A DNA stretch of 64,000 nt from DATARH01 sp036489765 (GTDB lineage Bacteria; Pseudomonadota; Alphaproteobacteria; ATCC43930; CGMCC-115725), in assembly GCA_036489765.1 (NCBI GenBank), contig DASXFE010000010.1:1-64000 (forward strand), given 5' to 3'. The position numbers and the translations under genes are program-made. Below are positions 1 through 8,425 of the stretch, in pieces. The stretch's first letter is position 1, and each line of letters begins with the position of its first letter. The notes under the pieces were generated by a model. It was not told the DNA's origin and ran no database searches. It saw only the letters and a list, made by a program, of their open reading frames with translations.

Positions 1-606
1 AGCCAGACCGCGAAGCTTGGCGCGCATCGCCGGCCAGTCGGTCACGGCGGCACGCACATCGCCGAGAACGCGACTGACCGTGTGGGCGAGCTCTTCGAGG
101 AGGGTCGAATGCGGCTCTCGGGCGATCTCGATAATCATCCACGACTCGCGCACCCCACCCTTTTCCGGGTCGAGGGCGGTCAAGGCGCCGGCGAGGTCGC
201 GGGTAACGGTCACGACCGGGTGGATGACGAGCCCGACTTCGTGCCCGGCGCCGCTGATCGCAGCGTGCACGGAATCGACGAGGAACGGCATGTCGTCGTT
301 GACGATCGCGACCATCGTGCGCGTCGATCCCCAGCCGTCGTCGGCGGGGCGCGGGTTGAACACGCGCACCGCGGCCGTGCCGGGCTGCCGGGTCGCGGCG
401 AGGCGCCACAGCGACGTCGCGGCGCCGCACAGGTCGACCGGGTCGCGGCCGGCGATGTCGGCCGGGGGAACGTGCTCGTAAAACTCGGTGACAAAGCGCC
501 GGGCGCGGTCCGGCGGAGTCGCGCCGAGCGCCGTTTCGGCGAGCTTTGCGGCCTCTTCGACGAGCCTGGTTTTGGCGGCCTCGATCGCGCGCGTCCCGCT
601 GTTCAT
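1..606 (-). CDS. NAD-specific glutamate dehydrogenase (large, ~180 kDa type), N-terminal part, cut by window edge
   Basis: The frame opens with ATG at 606 and stays open through base 1, giving the first 202 residues of a much longer protein. The segment around residues 55-125 carries hallmarks of the N-terminal region of the large NAD-glutamate dehydrogenases: FVTEFYEHVPPADI, a DLCGAATSLWR stretch, VRVFNP and IVNDDMPFLVDSV. Family members are roughly 1,600 residues and oxidatively deaminate glutamate to 2-oxoglutarate and ammonia with NAD+. The catalytic dehydrogenase domain would lie outside the window. The gene is divergent from the adenylate cyclase gene, with about 90 bp between start codons. 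Identity is confident from these motifs; completeness cannot be judged. Confidence 0.85.
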   Translation of the reverse strand, partial: MNSGTRAIEAAKTRLVEEAAKLAETALGATPPDRARRFVTEFYEHVPPADIAGRDPVDLCGAATSLWRLAATRQPGTAAVRVFNPRPADDGWGSTRTMVAIVNDDMPFLVDSVHAAISGAGHEVGLVIHPVVTVTRDLAGALTALDPEKGGVRESWMIIEIAREPHSTLLEELAHTVSRVLGDVRAAVTDWPAMRAKLRGLA

Positions 607-697
607 GTCGGCCCCCTTCGCGGTTCGGAAAAGACTCGCGCGCGGGCTCCGGCCAGGCAAGCGGAATCGAGGCTGGAAATGCGCCCCCGGGTTGGCG

Positions 698-2980
698 ATG
701 ATGGGTGGCGAGACCGGAAGCATTTTCGTCGGGTCTGGTAGCGTGCGCATCTTTGCAAAGCGGTTCGGTTCCGTTTTCCGGCGTGGAACCGTCTATTGGC
801 TGCCGATTGCGCTGTTGTTCGCGACTGCGCTGGTGCGATTCGTCGTGCCTGATTTTCTCGACCGACTGTCGCTGTTGGCGTTTGATGGGTTCGAGCGCGC
901 GGTGCCGCGCGCCGCGGCCGATCTGCCGGTGCGCGTCGTCGCGATCGACGACAAGAGCCTGCAGGAGGTCGGGCAGTGGCCATGGCCGCGCACGGTCATC
1001 GCCGACCTGATCGACAAGCTCAACGCGGCCGGGGCGGCGGCGATCACGCTCGACATCCTGTTCAGCGAGCCGGACCATACCTCGCCGAAGATGCTAATGC
1101 CGGTGCTGACCCGCGGCGGAGTAACCGAGGCCGATGCTGAAAAGCTGCTGGCGGCGTTGCCCGACCCCGACAAGCGCCTCGCCGAATCGATCGCCAAGGC
1201 GCCGGTCGTGCTCGGATACTCGGTTGGCGACGCCCCGGGCAAATATCCCCTGATGTCCAAGGCCGGGTTCGCGTTCGCCAGCGGCGCCGGCGCCGACCCG
1301 CTCGCCTATGTCGACAATTTCGGCGGGGCGGTCGGCGATCTGACCGAGTTGCAAAAGGCGGCGAAGGGCAATGGCTTTGTCAACCAGCACAGCCATTGGG
1401 ACAATGTGGTTCGGCGGATGCCGTTGGTGTTCCGGCTGGAGGGGCATCCGGTCCCCTCGCTCGCGGCCGAGACGCTCAGGGTCGCGGTCGGCGCGCACAC
1501 ATATATCGGCCGCGCCGCCGGCGCCAACGCCGAGAAGAGCTTTGGCCAGAACACCGGCCTCACCGATCTCAAGATCGGCAATCTGACCGTGCCCACCGAC
1601 GGCGCCGGGCAGGTATGGCTCTATTACGCGAAGCCTGATCCGGGGAAGGTGATCTCGGCTGGGGACATCCTCGCCGGGGCGATCGACCCGGACCGCATTA
1701 AGGGCAATATCGTCCTTATCGGCGCGACCGCGAACGCGCTCAACGACCTGGCGGCGACGCCGCTTGGCGTCGAGATACCGGGAGTCGAGATCCACGAGCA
1801 GCTAATAGAGCAGATCCTGCAGCAATCGTTTCTTTCCCGCCCCGATTGGGTTGTCGGCGGCGAGATCGTGTTCACGCTTCTGGCCGGAATTGTCCTGGTA
1901 CTCATCCTGCCCCGGTTCGGCGCGCTTGCCGGGGCGGGGCTCGGTGCGGTCGGCATGGCGGGGTGCTGCACCCTGTCGTGGTTTGCGTTCCGCGACCATC
2001 ACATGCTGATCGATCCGGCCTATCCGATCGCGATCCTGACCGTCGTCTATCTGGTCGCGACGCTCCTCAACCACCGCTTCACCGAGCGCCGGCAGCACGA
2101 AATCCGCCACGCCTTCTCGCGCTACATGTCGCCGCATTACGTCGAGCTGTTGGCAAAGGACCCGGACAAGCTCGTGCTCGGCGGCGAATTGCGCACGATG
2201 ACGATCATGTTTGTCGACATCCGCGGGTTCACAACGCTGTCGGAGGGCCTCGGACCGCAAGAATTGACCGAGTTCCTCAACGGCTTCCTGACGCCGATGA
2301 CCGAGATCGTGATGGCTCATCACGGCACGATCGACAAATACATGGGCGATGGGATCATGGCGTTCTGGAACGCGCCGCTCGACGATCCCGACCACGCCAA
2401 GCACGCGGTCGAGGCGGCGCAGGAGATGCGCGCCCGCGTCGTGACGCTCAACGAGGCCGCTGTCGAAGAGGCTCGGCGCCAGGACCGGGTATACCGACCG
2501 ATTCGCATCGGGATCGGCATCAATACCGGCGAGGTGTGCGTCGGCAATTTCGGGTCGCACCAGCGGTTCGACTATTCGATCATCGGCGATTCGGTCAACA
2601 CCGCCTCCCGGCTCGAAGGCCTGACCAAGACCTATGGCGTCGAACTCGTCATCGGCGAGGAGACCGCGGCGCGGCTCGACATGCCGCTGATCGAGCTCGA
2701 CCTCGTCGCGGTCAAGGGCAAGAGCCAGGCGCTGCACATCTTTGCGCTGCCACCGCAGCCGATCGAGACGGCCGAATTCGGCGCCCATCACGCGGCGCTG
2801 CTGGCGGCCTATCGGCGCCGCGACTGGGAGGCGGCCCTTGGGCTTTTGGCCGACGATACGCTGTCGGCCGTGACCCAGTTCGCACCCTTGTACGCGCTCT
2901 TCCGCGAGCGAATCGGGCAGCTCCGCACCGAAGGGCTGCCCGCCGACTGGGACGGGGTTTTCGTCGCCCTCGAAAAATGA
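698..2980 (+). CDS. CHASE2-domain adenylate/guanylate cyclase (class III), membrane-bound
   Basis: About 760 residues. An N-terminal transmembrane helix (near residues 30-50) is followed by an extracytoplasmic CHASE2 sensor domain containing the typical VVAIDDKSL and GQWPWPR segments, then a cluster of membrane helices near residues 390-470 and a C-terminal class III cyclase domain. The cyclase domain has the metal-binding Asp507 in FVDIRGFT, Asp551 in KYMGDG, and the later GINTGEVCVGNFG and SIIGDSVNTASRLEGL segments, so it looks catalytically competent for cyclic nucleotide synthesis. The frame stays open upstream to 488, but that part lies over the divergent dehydrogenase gene. I chose ATG 698, with ATG 701 and GTG 743 as alternatives, since no Shine-Dalgarno decides it. 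The signal sensed is unknown. Confidence 0.88.
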   Translation: MMGGETGSIFVGSGSVRIFAKRFGSVFRRGTVYWLPIALLFATALVRFVVPDFLDRLSLLAFDGFERAVPRAAADLPVRVVAIDDKSLQEVGQWPWPRTVIADLIDKLNAAGAAAITLDILFSEPDHTSPKMLMPVLTRGGVTEADAEKLLAALPDPDKRLAESIAKAPVVLGYSVGDAPGKYPLMSKAGFAFASGAGADPLAYVDNFGGAVGDLTELQKAAKGNGFVNQHSHWDNVVRRMPLVFRLEGHPVPSLAAETLRVAVGAHTYIGRAAGANAEKSFGQNTGLTDLKIGNLTVPTDGAGQVWLYYAKPDPGKVISAGDILAGAIDPDRIKGNIVLIGATANALNDLAATPLGVEIPGVEIHEQLIEQILQQSFLSRPDWVVGGEIVFTLLAGIVLVLILPRFGALAGAGLGAVGMAGCCTLSWFAFRDHHMLIDPAYPIAILTVVYLVATLLNHRFTERRQHEIRHAFSRYMSPHYVELLAKDPDKLVLGGELRTMTIMFVDIRGFTTLSEGLGPQELTEFLNGFLTPMTEIVMAHHGTIDKYMGDGIMAFWNAPLDDPDHAKHAVEAAQEMRARVVTLNEAAVEEARRQDRVYRPIRIGIGINTGEVCVGNFGSHQRFDYSIIGDSVNTASRLEGLTKTYGVELVIGEETAARLDMPLIELDLVAVKGKSQALHIFALPPQPIETAEFGAHHAALLAAYRRRDWEAALGLLADDTLSAVTQFAPLYALFRERIGQLRTEGLPADWDGVFVALEK

Positions 2981-2994
2981 GCCCGGACGCGACC

Positions 2995-3016
2995 TTTGTA
3001 ACGGCTTCGTGACAGC
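2995..3016. promoter_or_regulatory. Tandem 11-bp direct repeat, candidate operator
   Basis: TTTGTAACGGC is followed directly by TTCGTGACAGC; the two units match at 8 of 11 positions. An 11-bp period is what OmpR/PhoB-family regulators use. It sits just after the cyclase stop codon and about 165 bp before the small gene at 3180. The regulator is not known. Confidence 0.35.
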
Positions 3017-3138
3017 CTAATGATGCATTTTGAGGCGATTAACGTCGATTTGACTTCAATTAGCGCCGATGGTTTGGAATAATCTTTCTGCGGAGACAAC
3101 GCGGTGTGCGTTCCGGCCAATAGCCGGGCCGGTACATC

Positions 3139-3156
3139 TGTAACGAGAACGTTACA
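3139..3156. promoter_or_regulatory. Perfect inverted repeat TGTAAC-N6-GTTACA, candidate operator
   Basis: The bases TGTAAC GAGAAC GTTACA form a perfect 6-6-6 dyad 24 bp upstream of the start of the 67-residue gene. The position suits an operator or promoter element for that gene. Related GTAAC/GTTAC half-sites occur at 2995-3016, 9608-9624 and 9745-9755. Confidence 0.4.
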
Positions 3157-3179
3157 AACTCTCGGGGCGGTCGCAGAAG

Positions 3180-3383
3180 ATGGAAATCATGGAATTCCAG
3201 GTCTGCCAGCAAGACAGCGACGCACGGTGGATCGTCAGGCTCGACGATACCGAATACGGCGCCTATCTCGACAAGGAACAGGCCGTGCTTGACGCGGTCG
3301 AGGCGGCCCACGACGCCCTGGAAACCGGGCGCGATGCCCAGGTCTGGCTGCACGAGCAGGCAAACGCCGCCCGCATTCTCTAG
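3180..3383 (+). CDS. Small conserved-type hypothetical protein (DUF2188-like), 67 aa
   Basis: A 67-residue acidic protein with ATG at 3180 and a second in-frame ATG at 3189. It contains a short beta-like start (FQVCQQDSDARWIVRLDD), a central EYGAYLDKEQAVLDAVEAA segment and an alpha-helical end. This resembles small DUF2188-type proteins, in which a substrate-like beta hairpin is followed by a 'x-A-A-V-x-A-A' helix. Function is unknown. It is preceded by an inverted repeat and ends 3 bp before the convergent end of glgC. Codon use is like its neighbours and the composition looks coding. Confidence 0.65.
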   Translation: MEIMEFQVCQQDSDARWIVRLDDTEYGAYLDKEQAVLDAVEAAHDALETGRDAQVWLHEQANAARIL

Positions 3384-3386
3384 GGG

Positions 3387-4652
3387 TCAGCCGAGCGAAC
3401 TGACCATATCGCTGGTGACGAGAACGACGCCGCCTTCGCTGCGGTGAAAGCGCTTGGCGTCGAGTACAGGATCCTCGCCGATCACCAGCCCTGCGGGCAC
3501 CACGCAGCCGCGATCGATGATGGCTTTCGCCACCCGCGCATAGCGGCCGATCTCGACCTCGGGCAACAGCACCGCCTCGCGCGTGCGGGCGTGCGAGTTC
3601 ACGCGAACGCCCGAGAACAACAGCGAGCGCGACACATGCGCGCCCGAGATGATGCAGCCGCCCGACACCATCGAATCCACAGCCATGCCCCGCCGGTCGT
3701 CGTCGTCGAAGACGAATTTCGCCGGCGGCAGTTGCTGCTGATAAGTCCAGATTGGCCAATACGGGTCGTAGATGTCGAGCGAGGGGACGGGGCTGCATAA
3801 ATCCAGGTTCGCCGCCCAGTATGCGTCGATCGTGCCGACGTCGCGCCAGTAGGGCTCGGCATCGGCGGTCGTCTTGACGCAGCTCTCCTCGAAGTTATGG
3901 GCGGAGGCGAGGCCGCGGTCGACGAGGTGCGGGATCACGTCCTTGCCGAAATCGTGGCTCGATCTCGGGTCGCTCGCGTCACGCTCGAGCTCCGCGTAGA
4001 GAAAGTTGGCGGTGAAGATGTAGATGCCCATGCTGGCCAGCGCCCGGTCGGGCCGGCCGGCCATTGCCGGCGGTTTCTTCGGCTTTTCCAGGAAGTTCTT
4101 GATTTTGCCCGAGGCGTCGACATCCATGACGCCGAACCCCGAGGCCTCCTCGATCGGCACGTCGATGCAGGCGACCGTGCAATCGGCGCCGCTCTCGACG
4201 TGGCGGGCCAGCATGTTCGAGTAATCCATCTTGTAGATGTGGTCGCCCGCCAGCACGACGAAGTATTCCGGCCGCGCGGCGCGGAAGATGTCGAAGTTCT
4301 GGTACACGGCGTCGGCGGTGCCGCGATACCAGGTCGCCTCGTCGAGGCGCTGCTGCGCCGGCAGGAGGTCGAGGAACTCGTTCATCTCGGGCCGCAGGAA
4401 CGACCAGCCCATTTGAAGATGACGCAAGAGGCTGTGCGCCTTGTACTGGCTCAGGATGCCGATCCGGCGAATGCCGGAGTTGATGCAGTTTGACAGCACG
4501 AAATCGATGATACGGAACTTGCCGCCGAAGAACACGGCAGGTTTGGCGCGCCGGTCGGTCAGATGGTGCAGCCGGCTGCCGCGCCCGCCCGCCAGCACCA
4601 GGGCGATCGCGCGCTGCGAAAGCCTTTGCTGAATGCGATCGGCCGATAGCAT
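3387..4652 (-). CDS. glgC: Glucose-1-phosphate adenylyltransferase (ADP-glucose pyrophosphorylase)
   Basis: A 421-residue protein of normal length for bacterial GlgC. It makes ADP-glucose from ATP and glucose-1-phosphate, the committed step of glycogen synthesis. Visible motifs are the nucleotide-binding ALVLAGGRGSRL near residue 18, GGKFRIIDFVLSNCINSG, WYRGTADAVYQN, a VVLAGDHIYKMDY segment with the catalytic Asp, and a C-terminal left-handed beta-helix region (GCIISGAHV, VLLPEVEIGRYA). The frame stays open further upstream to 4766, but ATG 4652 is preceded by AGAGGGG and matches the family N-terminus. No other glycogen gene is in view; hslUV lies immediately upstream on the same strand. Confidence 0.96.
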   Translation of the reverse strand: MLSADRIQQRLSQRAIALVLAGGRGSRLHHLTDRRAKPAVFFGGKFRIIDFVLSNCINSGIRRIGILSQYKAHSLLRHLQMGWSFLRPEMNEFLDLLPAQQRLDEATWYRGTADAVYQNFDIFRAARPEYFVVLAGDHIYKMDYSNMLARHVESGADCTVACIDVPIEEASGFGVMDVDASGKIKNFLEKPKKPPAMAGRPDRALASMGIYIFTANFLYAELERDASDPRSSHDFGKDVIPHLVDRGLASAHNFEESCVKTTADAEPYWRDVGTIDAYWAANLDLCSPVPSLDIYDPYWPIWTYQQQLPPAKFVFDDDDRRGMAVDSMVSGGCIISGAHVSRSLLFSGVRVNSHARTREAVLLPEVEIGRYARVAKAIIDRGCVVPAGLVIGEDPVLDAKRFHRSEGGVVLVTSDMVSSLG

Positions 4653-4769
4653 GGAGAACCCCTCTACTGGCCGAGGCAACGGCTCGGCGACAGTAAAGTA
4701 AATTCCACTAACGCGATATCGGTTCCCACTTTTTTGGGGGGTCGTTCCGGGATGGCCGCCGGGCAATCC

Positions 4770-6086
4770 CTACAGAATAAACCGAGACAGATCGGCGTTC
4801 TGCGCCAGTGAAGAAACGCGCTCCTGGACATAGCCCTCGTCGATCGCGATCGCGGTGCCTTCGGGCTGGTCGGAGGCGGTAAAGCTGATTTCCTCGAGCA
4901 AGCGTTCGAGGATCGTGTGCAGGCGGCGGGCGCCGATATTCTCGACGGTCGCGTTGATCTGCTCGGCGAGGCGTGCGATCTCGTCGATCGCGTCCGGGCG
5001 AAAATCGAGGGCGACGCCCTCGGTCGCAAGAAGCGCGGTGTATTGCTGGATGAGGCTCGCCTCCGGCTCGGTCAGGATGCGGCGGAAATCGCCGCGGTCG
5101 AGCGCCTTGAGCTCGACCCGGATCGGGAGGCGGCCCTGCAGTTCAGGCAGCAGATCCGATGGCTTCGCCAGGTGGAACGCGCCCGAGGCGATAAAGAGGA
5201 TGTGGTCGGTCTTGACCGAGCCGTGCTTGGTCGCGACCGTTGTACCCTCGATCAGCGGCAGGAGGTCGCGCTGAACCCCCTCGCGGCTGACATCGGCACC
5301 GACGCGCTCGCTACGTCCGCAGACCTTGTCGATCTCGTCGATAAAGACGATGCCGTTCTGCTCGACCAGCTGAATCGCTTCGCGCACGACCGCATCCTGG
5401 TCGAGAAGCTTGTCGCTTTCCTCGGCCATCAGCACCTTGTAGCTCTCGGCGACGTTCATCTTTTTCGGTTTTGCGCGGGTGCCGAAGGTTTTGCCAAAGA
5501 TGTCTCCGAGATTGACCATACCCATTTGTGCGCCCGGCATGCCGGGGATATCGAAGGTCGGGAGCGCGCTGGCGGCATTCTCCTGAACCGTGATCTCGAT
5601 CTCGCGCTCGTCAAGCTGCCCCTCGCGCAGCATCTTGCGGAATTTCTGGCGCGTGTCGGCGCTGGCGTTCTGGCCCACGAGCGAATCGAGCACGCGTTCC
5701 TCGGCGGCGATTTCGGCCTTGGCCTCGACATCCTTGCTTAACCGCTCGCGGGTCATCGTGATCGCGATCTCGACGAGGTCGCGGGCGATCTGCTCGACAT
5801 CCCGCCCGACATAGCCCACCTCGGTGAACTTGGTCGCTTCGACCTTGAGGAACGGCGCCTGGGCGAGCCGCGCGAGGCGGCGCGCGATCTCGGTCTTGCC
5901 GCATCCGGTGGGGCCGATCATCAGGATGTTCTTCGGCAGCACCTCCTCGCGAAGGGCCGGCTCGAGCTGCTGGCGGCGCCAGCGGTTCCTGAGGGCTATC
6001 GCGACGGCGCGCTTGGCGTCGTCCTGGCCAACGATAAAGCGGTCGAGCTCGGAGACGATCTCGCGGGGACTGAACGAATTGGTCAA
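4770..6086 (-). CDS. hslU: ATP-dependent protease ATPase subunit HslU (ClpY)
   Basis: A 438-residue AAA+ unfoldase that feeds substrates to the HslV peptidase. The N-terminus SPREIVSELDRFIVGQ, Walker A GPTGCGKTE, Walker B VFIDEID and the C-terminal tail ending in LSRFIL (which docks into HslV) are all family hallmarks. The reading frame lacks a suitable ATG. The start is TTG at 6086, overlapping the hslV stop in the sequence TTGA, so the two are translationally coupled. The frame upstream of TTG is only the hslV gene read out of frame. Length agrees with the usual 435-445. Confidence 0.96.
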   Translation of the reverse strand: MTNSFSPREIVSELDRFIVGQDDAKRAVAIALRNRWRRQQLEPALREEVLPKNILMIGPTGCGKTEIARRLARLAQAPFLKVEATKFTEVGYVGRDVEQIARDLVEIAITMTRERLSKDVEAKAEIAAEERVLDSLVGQNASADTRQKFRKMLREGQLDEREIEITVQENAASALPTFDIPGMPGAQMGMVNLGDIFGKTFGTRAKPKKMNVAESYKVLMAEESDKLLDQDAVVREAIQLVEQNGIVFIDEIDKVCGRSERVGADVSREGVQRDLLPLIEGTTVATKHGSVKTDHILFIASGAFHLAKPSDLLPELQGRLPIRVELKALDRGDFRRILTEPEASLIQQYTALLATEGVALDFRPDAIDEIARLAEQINATVENIGARRLHTILERLLEEISFTASDQPEGTAIAIDEGYVQERVSSLAQNADLSRFIL

Positions 6087-6640
6087 AGCGGCAGCTTTTC
6101 GATCGTGATGTTTTCGTTGGTATAAATGCAGATCGAGGCGGCGATGGCCATCGCCCGGCGGGCAATGTCCTCGGCGTCGAGCCGATCCTCGGCGATGAGC
6201 GCCCGCGCGGCGGCAAGCGCGTAGCCGCCGCCCGAGCCGATGCCGATGATCCCGTCCTCGGGCTCGAGCACATCGCCGGTGCCGGAAAGGATCAGCGACA
6301 CATCGGCGTCCGCCACCGCCATTATCGCCTCGAGGCGCCGCAGGTAACGGTCGGTGCGCCAGTCCTTGGCCAGCTCCACGCAAGCGCGGGGAAGCTGCCC
6401 CGAATATTGCTCAAGCTTGGCTTCGAGCCGCTCGAACAGCGTGATCGCGTCGGCGGTCGCACCGGCGAACCCGGCGATGACATTGCCGTTTCCCAATCGC
6501 CGCACCTTGCGTGCGTTGGCCTTGAGCACGGTCTGGCCCAGGGTGACCTGGCCGTCGCCGGCGACGACCACGGTGCCGGCCTTGCGCAGGCACAGGATTG
6601 TCGTGCCGTGCCACGCGCTGTTGTCGGAGCCTGATTCCAT
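6083..6640 (-). CDS. hslV: ATP-dependent protease peptidase subunit HslV (ClpQ)
   Basis: A 185-residue threonine peptidase. Processing at WHG/TTILCLRK exposes the catalytic Thr. The conserved VVVAGDGQVTLGQTV, GNGNVIAGFAGATAD and a GIGSGGGYALAAA segment are intact. It forms a double hexamer with HslU. ATG 6640 gives the usual short propeptide; a GTG at 6673 in the same frame would add 11 residues. The gene is divergent from the ChW-repeat gene, leaving about 200 bp for promoters of both; heat-shock control is typical of the family but I did not identify a specific sigma-32 site. Confidence 0.96.
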   Translation of the reverse strand: MESGSDNSAWHGTTILCLRKAGTVVVAGDGQVTLGQTVLKANARKVRRLGNGNVIAGFAGATADAITLFERLEAKLEQYSGQLPRACVELAKDWRTDRYLRRLEAIMAVADADVSLILSGTGDVLEPEDGIIGIGSGGGYALAAARALIAEDRLDAEDIARRAMAIAASICIYTNENITIEKLPL

Positions 6641-6837
6641 GCTGAGGGGAAACTCGATTCTGCCAGGGTCCACATGTAGGGTTCACGACCTGCCGGTCAA
6701 GCGCGCGATGCGGGACCCCCGCCGCGACACGATTGGATCGCGGCGGATGACGCCGTAAGATGACGTTAATACAGGCTGCCGATGTTTATGTCCTGCCCGG
6801 GATGACGGCGGCTCGACCTTGCACGAGGGATTCGGAC

Positions 6838-7698
6838 GTGAAGACGAAACGCGCAGCGCAGGCGCCTGCCAGGGATGATGGTGATATTGGTGCGCACGGC
6901 CGCCTGATCACGTTGGAGGAAGGGATTTACGCGTTGAGCTTCACGCCGGCTGCGCCGGCCGGCGGGGCAGGGGGCGTCAAGTTTCCGGCAATCCACGTCT
7001 GCGCGCCGCCCTCGGATGATTACGACATGGTCGAGGTCGTCACCGGAACGAGCGATCTGCCGGAATGGTGCGATGCCGAAGGCGGCGTCGTCGTCGTCAA
7101 GGCGCCTGCGGGCGGCGGGGTCGTGCTGGTGACGACGTTTGGGCCGACGGCGATGACTGAGGCGGCCGATGTCGACGTTCGCCGGCTTGGCCGAGGCTTC
7201 GGGACCCTCGCCGAGATACCGGCGCCTGCTCCTCCGCCGGCCGGCCCGTCCGCGCCCAACGCGCGCGGCATAGGAGAGCCGCTGCGCAGCGAGATCATGC
7301 TGCATATCGAGCGCGAAGGCGATCGCCTGTTCGAAGCGGTGGGGTGGGCCGGCACTCGCGGGCAACGCCGCCGGGTCGAGGCCTTCAGCGTGCGTCCGCT
7401 CGAGACGCTCTCGACGGGCGACGTTCAGTACAAGGCGTTCGGCCCGAACGGCCGCGAGACCCCGTGGGTCAGCGATGCCAAGCTGTGCGGTACGCGCGGC
7501 CGAGGTTTGCCGCTGACGGGGTTCGCCGTGCGCCTTGCCCCGCATCTGCGCGAACGCTTCGACGTTATTTATGAAGGCGCGTTCTTCGATAGCGGCGTGA
7601 CGGGGACGATGCGCAACGGCGAGCCCTGCGTGCCCACGGTCAAGGATGATCCGCTCGAGGCGATAAACCTGCGGGTCGTGCCCCACGGGGCCGGATGA
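6838..7698 (+). CDS. ChW-repeat (hydrophobic W) protein, hypothetical
   Basis: About 286 residues. Two C-terminal repeats resemble clostridial hydrophobic-W (ChW) units: one with VQYKAFGPNGRETPW and GTRGRGLPLTGFAVRL, the other with VIYEGAFFDSGV and DDPLEAINLRVV. The N-terminal half has a beta-rich domain (residues about 15-125), then a proline-rich linker. No signal peptide is evident. GTG 6838 is chosen because GAGGG lies 8 bp upstream; an ATG at 6760 in frame would add 26 atypical residues. It heads a co-directional set with a methyltransferase (30 bp later) and a glycosyltransferase, suggesting a carbohydrate or cell-surface role. Function is not known. Confidence 0.7.
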   Translation: MKTKRAAQAPARDDGDIGAHGRLITLEEGIYALSFTPAAPAGGAGGVKFPAIHVCAPPSDDYDMVEVVTGTSDLPEWCDAEGGVVVVKAPAGGGVVLVTTFGPTAMTEAADVDVRRLGRGFGTLAEIPAPAPPPAGPSAPNARGIGEPLRSEIMLHIEREGDRLFEAVGWAGTRGQRRRVEAFSVRPLETLSTGDVQYKAFGPNGRETPWVSDAKLCGTRGRGLPLTGFAVRLAPHLRERFDVIYEGAFFDSGVTGTMRNGEPCVPTVKDDPLEAINLRVVPHGAG

Positions 7699-7728
7699 CG
7701 CCGGTGCGTGAGGTGGCGCGGAGGTTGT

Positions 7729-8385
7729 ATGCGTTCGTCGGATGACAGTCAGGGAACCGGGTTCTCGGAAGCGCCCGCCGGCGACCCGCCCGAGGAGCTC
7801 AAGCTGGATGCCGACTCACCCGCGGCGTCCGGACCGGAACAGGTGGTGCTGAATGTCGGCTGCGGATATGCCCCCCGCACGCGGCTTCATCCGATCTTTC
7901 AAAGCGAGGGCTGGCGCGAGCTGCGGCTCGACATCGATCCGTCGGTCAAGCCCGATATCTGCTGCTCGATGACCGACATGGCGCCGGTTGCGACTGGAGC
8001 GGTCGATGCGGTGTGGTCGTCGCACAATCTCGAACACCTGTACCGGCACGAGGTGCCGCGGGCATTAGGTGAATTCTGCCGGGTGCTGCGGCCGCGCGGC
8101 TTGTTGCTGATGACCTTGCCCGACCTGCAGCGCGTCGCGGAGCTTGTCGCCAAGGACACGCTCGATGATGCGGCCTACATCTCGCCGAGCGGGCCGAACA
8201 CCCCGCTCGACAAGATCAACGGCCACACCGCGTCGCTCGCCCAGGGCCGTGTCCACATGGCGCACAAGACTGGGTTTACGGCCAAATCCCTGCACCGGCT
8301 GTTGGCCGAGGCCGGGTTTGTCGACATTGACCTCCGCCGCTCGCCGTTCGATTTGTGGGCGCGGGCCAACAAGCCGGCCGCGTGA
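7729..8385 (+). CDS. Class I SAM-dependent methyltransferase
   Basis: A 218-residue cytosolic methyltransferase of the Methyltransf_11 type. After a 40-residue Ser/Pro-rich lead, it shows motif I VLNVGCGY, an acidic residue ending strand beta-2 (RLDIDPSVKPDI), the SHNLEHLYRHEVPRAL helix and post-motif VLRPRGLLLMTLPDL. This pattern is frequent in methyltransferases of polysaccharide or glycan gene clusters. ATG 7729 follows GGAGG, so the earlier in-frame start at 7708 is less likely. It lies between the ChW protein and a GT4 glycosyltransferase. The acceptor is unknown. Confidence 0.82.
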   Translation: MRSSDDSQGTGFSEAPAGDPPEELKLDADSPAASGPEQVVLNVGCGYAPRTRLHPIFQSEGWRELRLDIDPSVKPDICCSMTDMAPVATGAVDAVWSSHNLEHLYRHEVPRALGEFCRVLRPRGLLLMTLPDLQRVAELVAKDTLDDAAYISPSGPNTPLDKINGHTASLAQGRVHMAHKTGFTAKSLHRLLAEAGFVDIDLRRSPFDLWARANKPAA

Positions 8386-8425
8386 CGTCTCACCTGCCGC
8401 CCACTCCGGTGCCGCCGCGCGCACG

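Noticed and set aside
210..494. 94-codon minus-strand frame in the first 600 bp
   Set aside because: It is out of frame with the glutamate dehydrogenase, which is open to the edge and has clear motifs; its Ser/Arg/Pro-rich composition is typical of a shadow frame.
4727..4769. Terminator candidate between hslU and glgC (CCCCCCAAAAAAGTGGG on the minus strand)
   Set aside because: The stem is very short, there is no T-run after it, and the pairing is weak.
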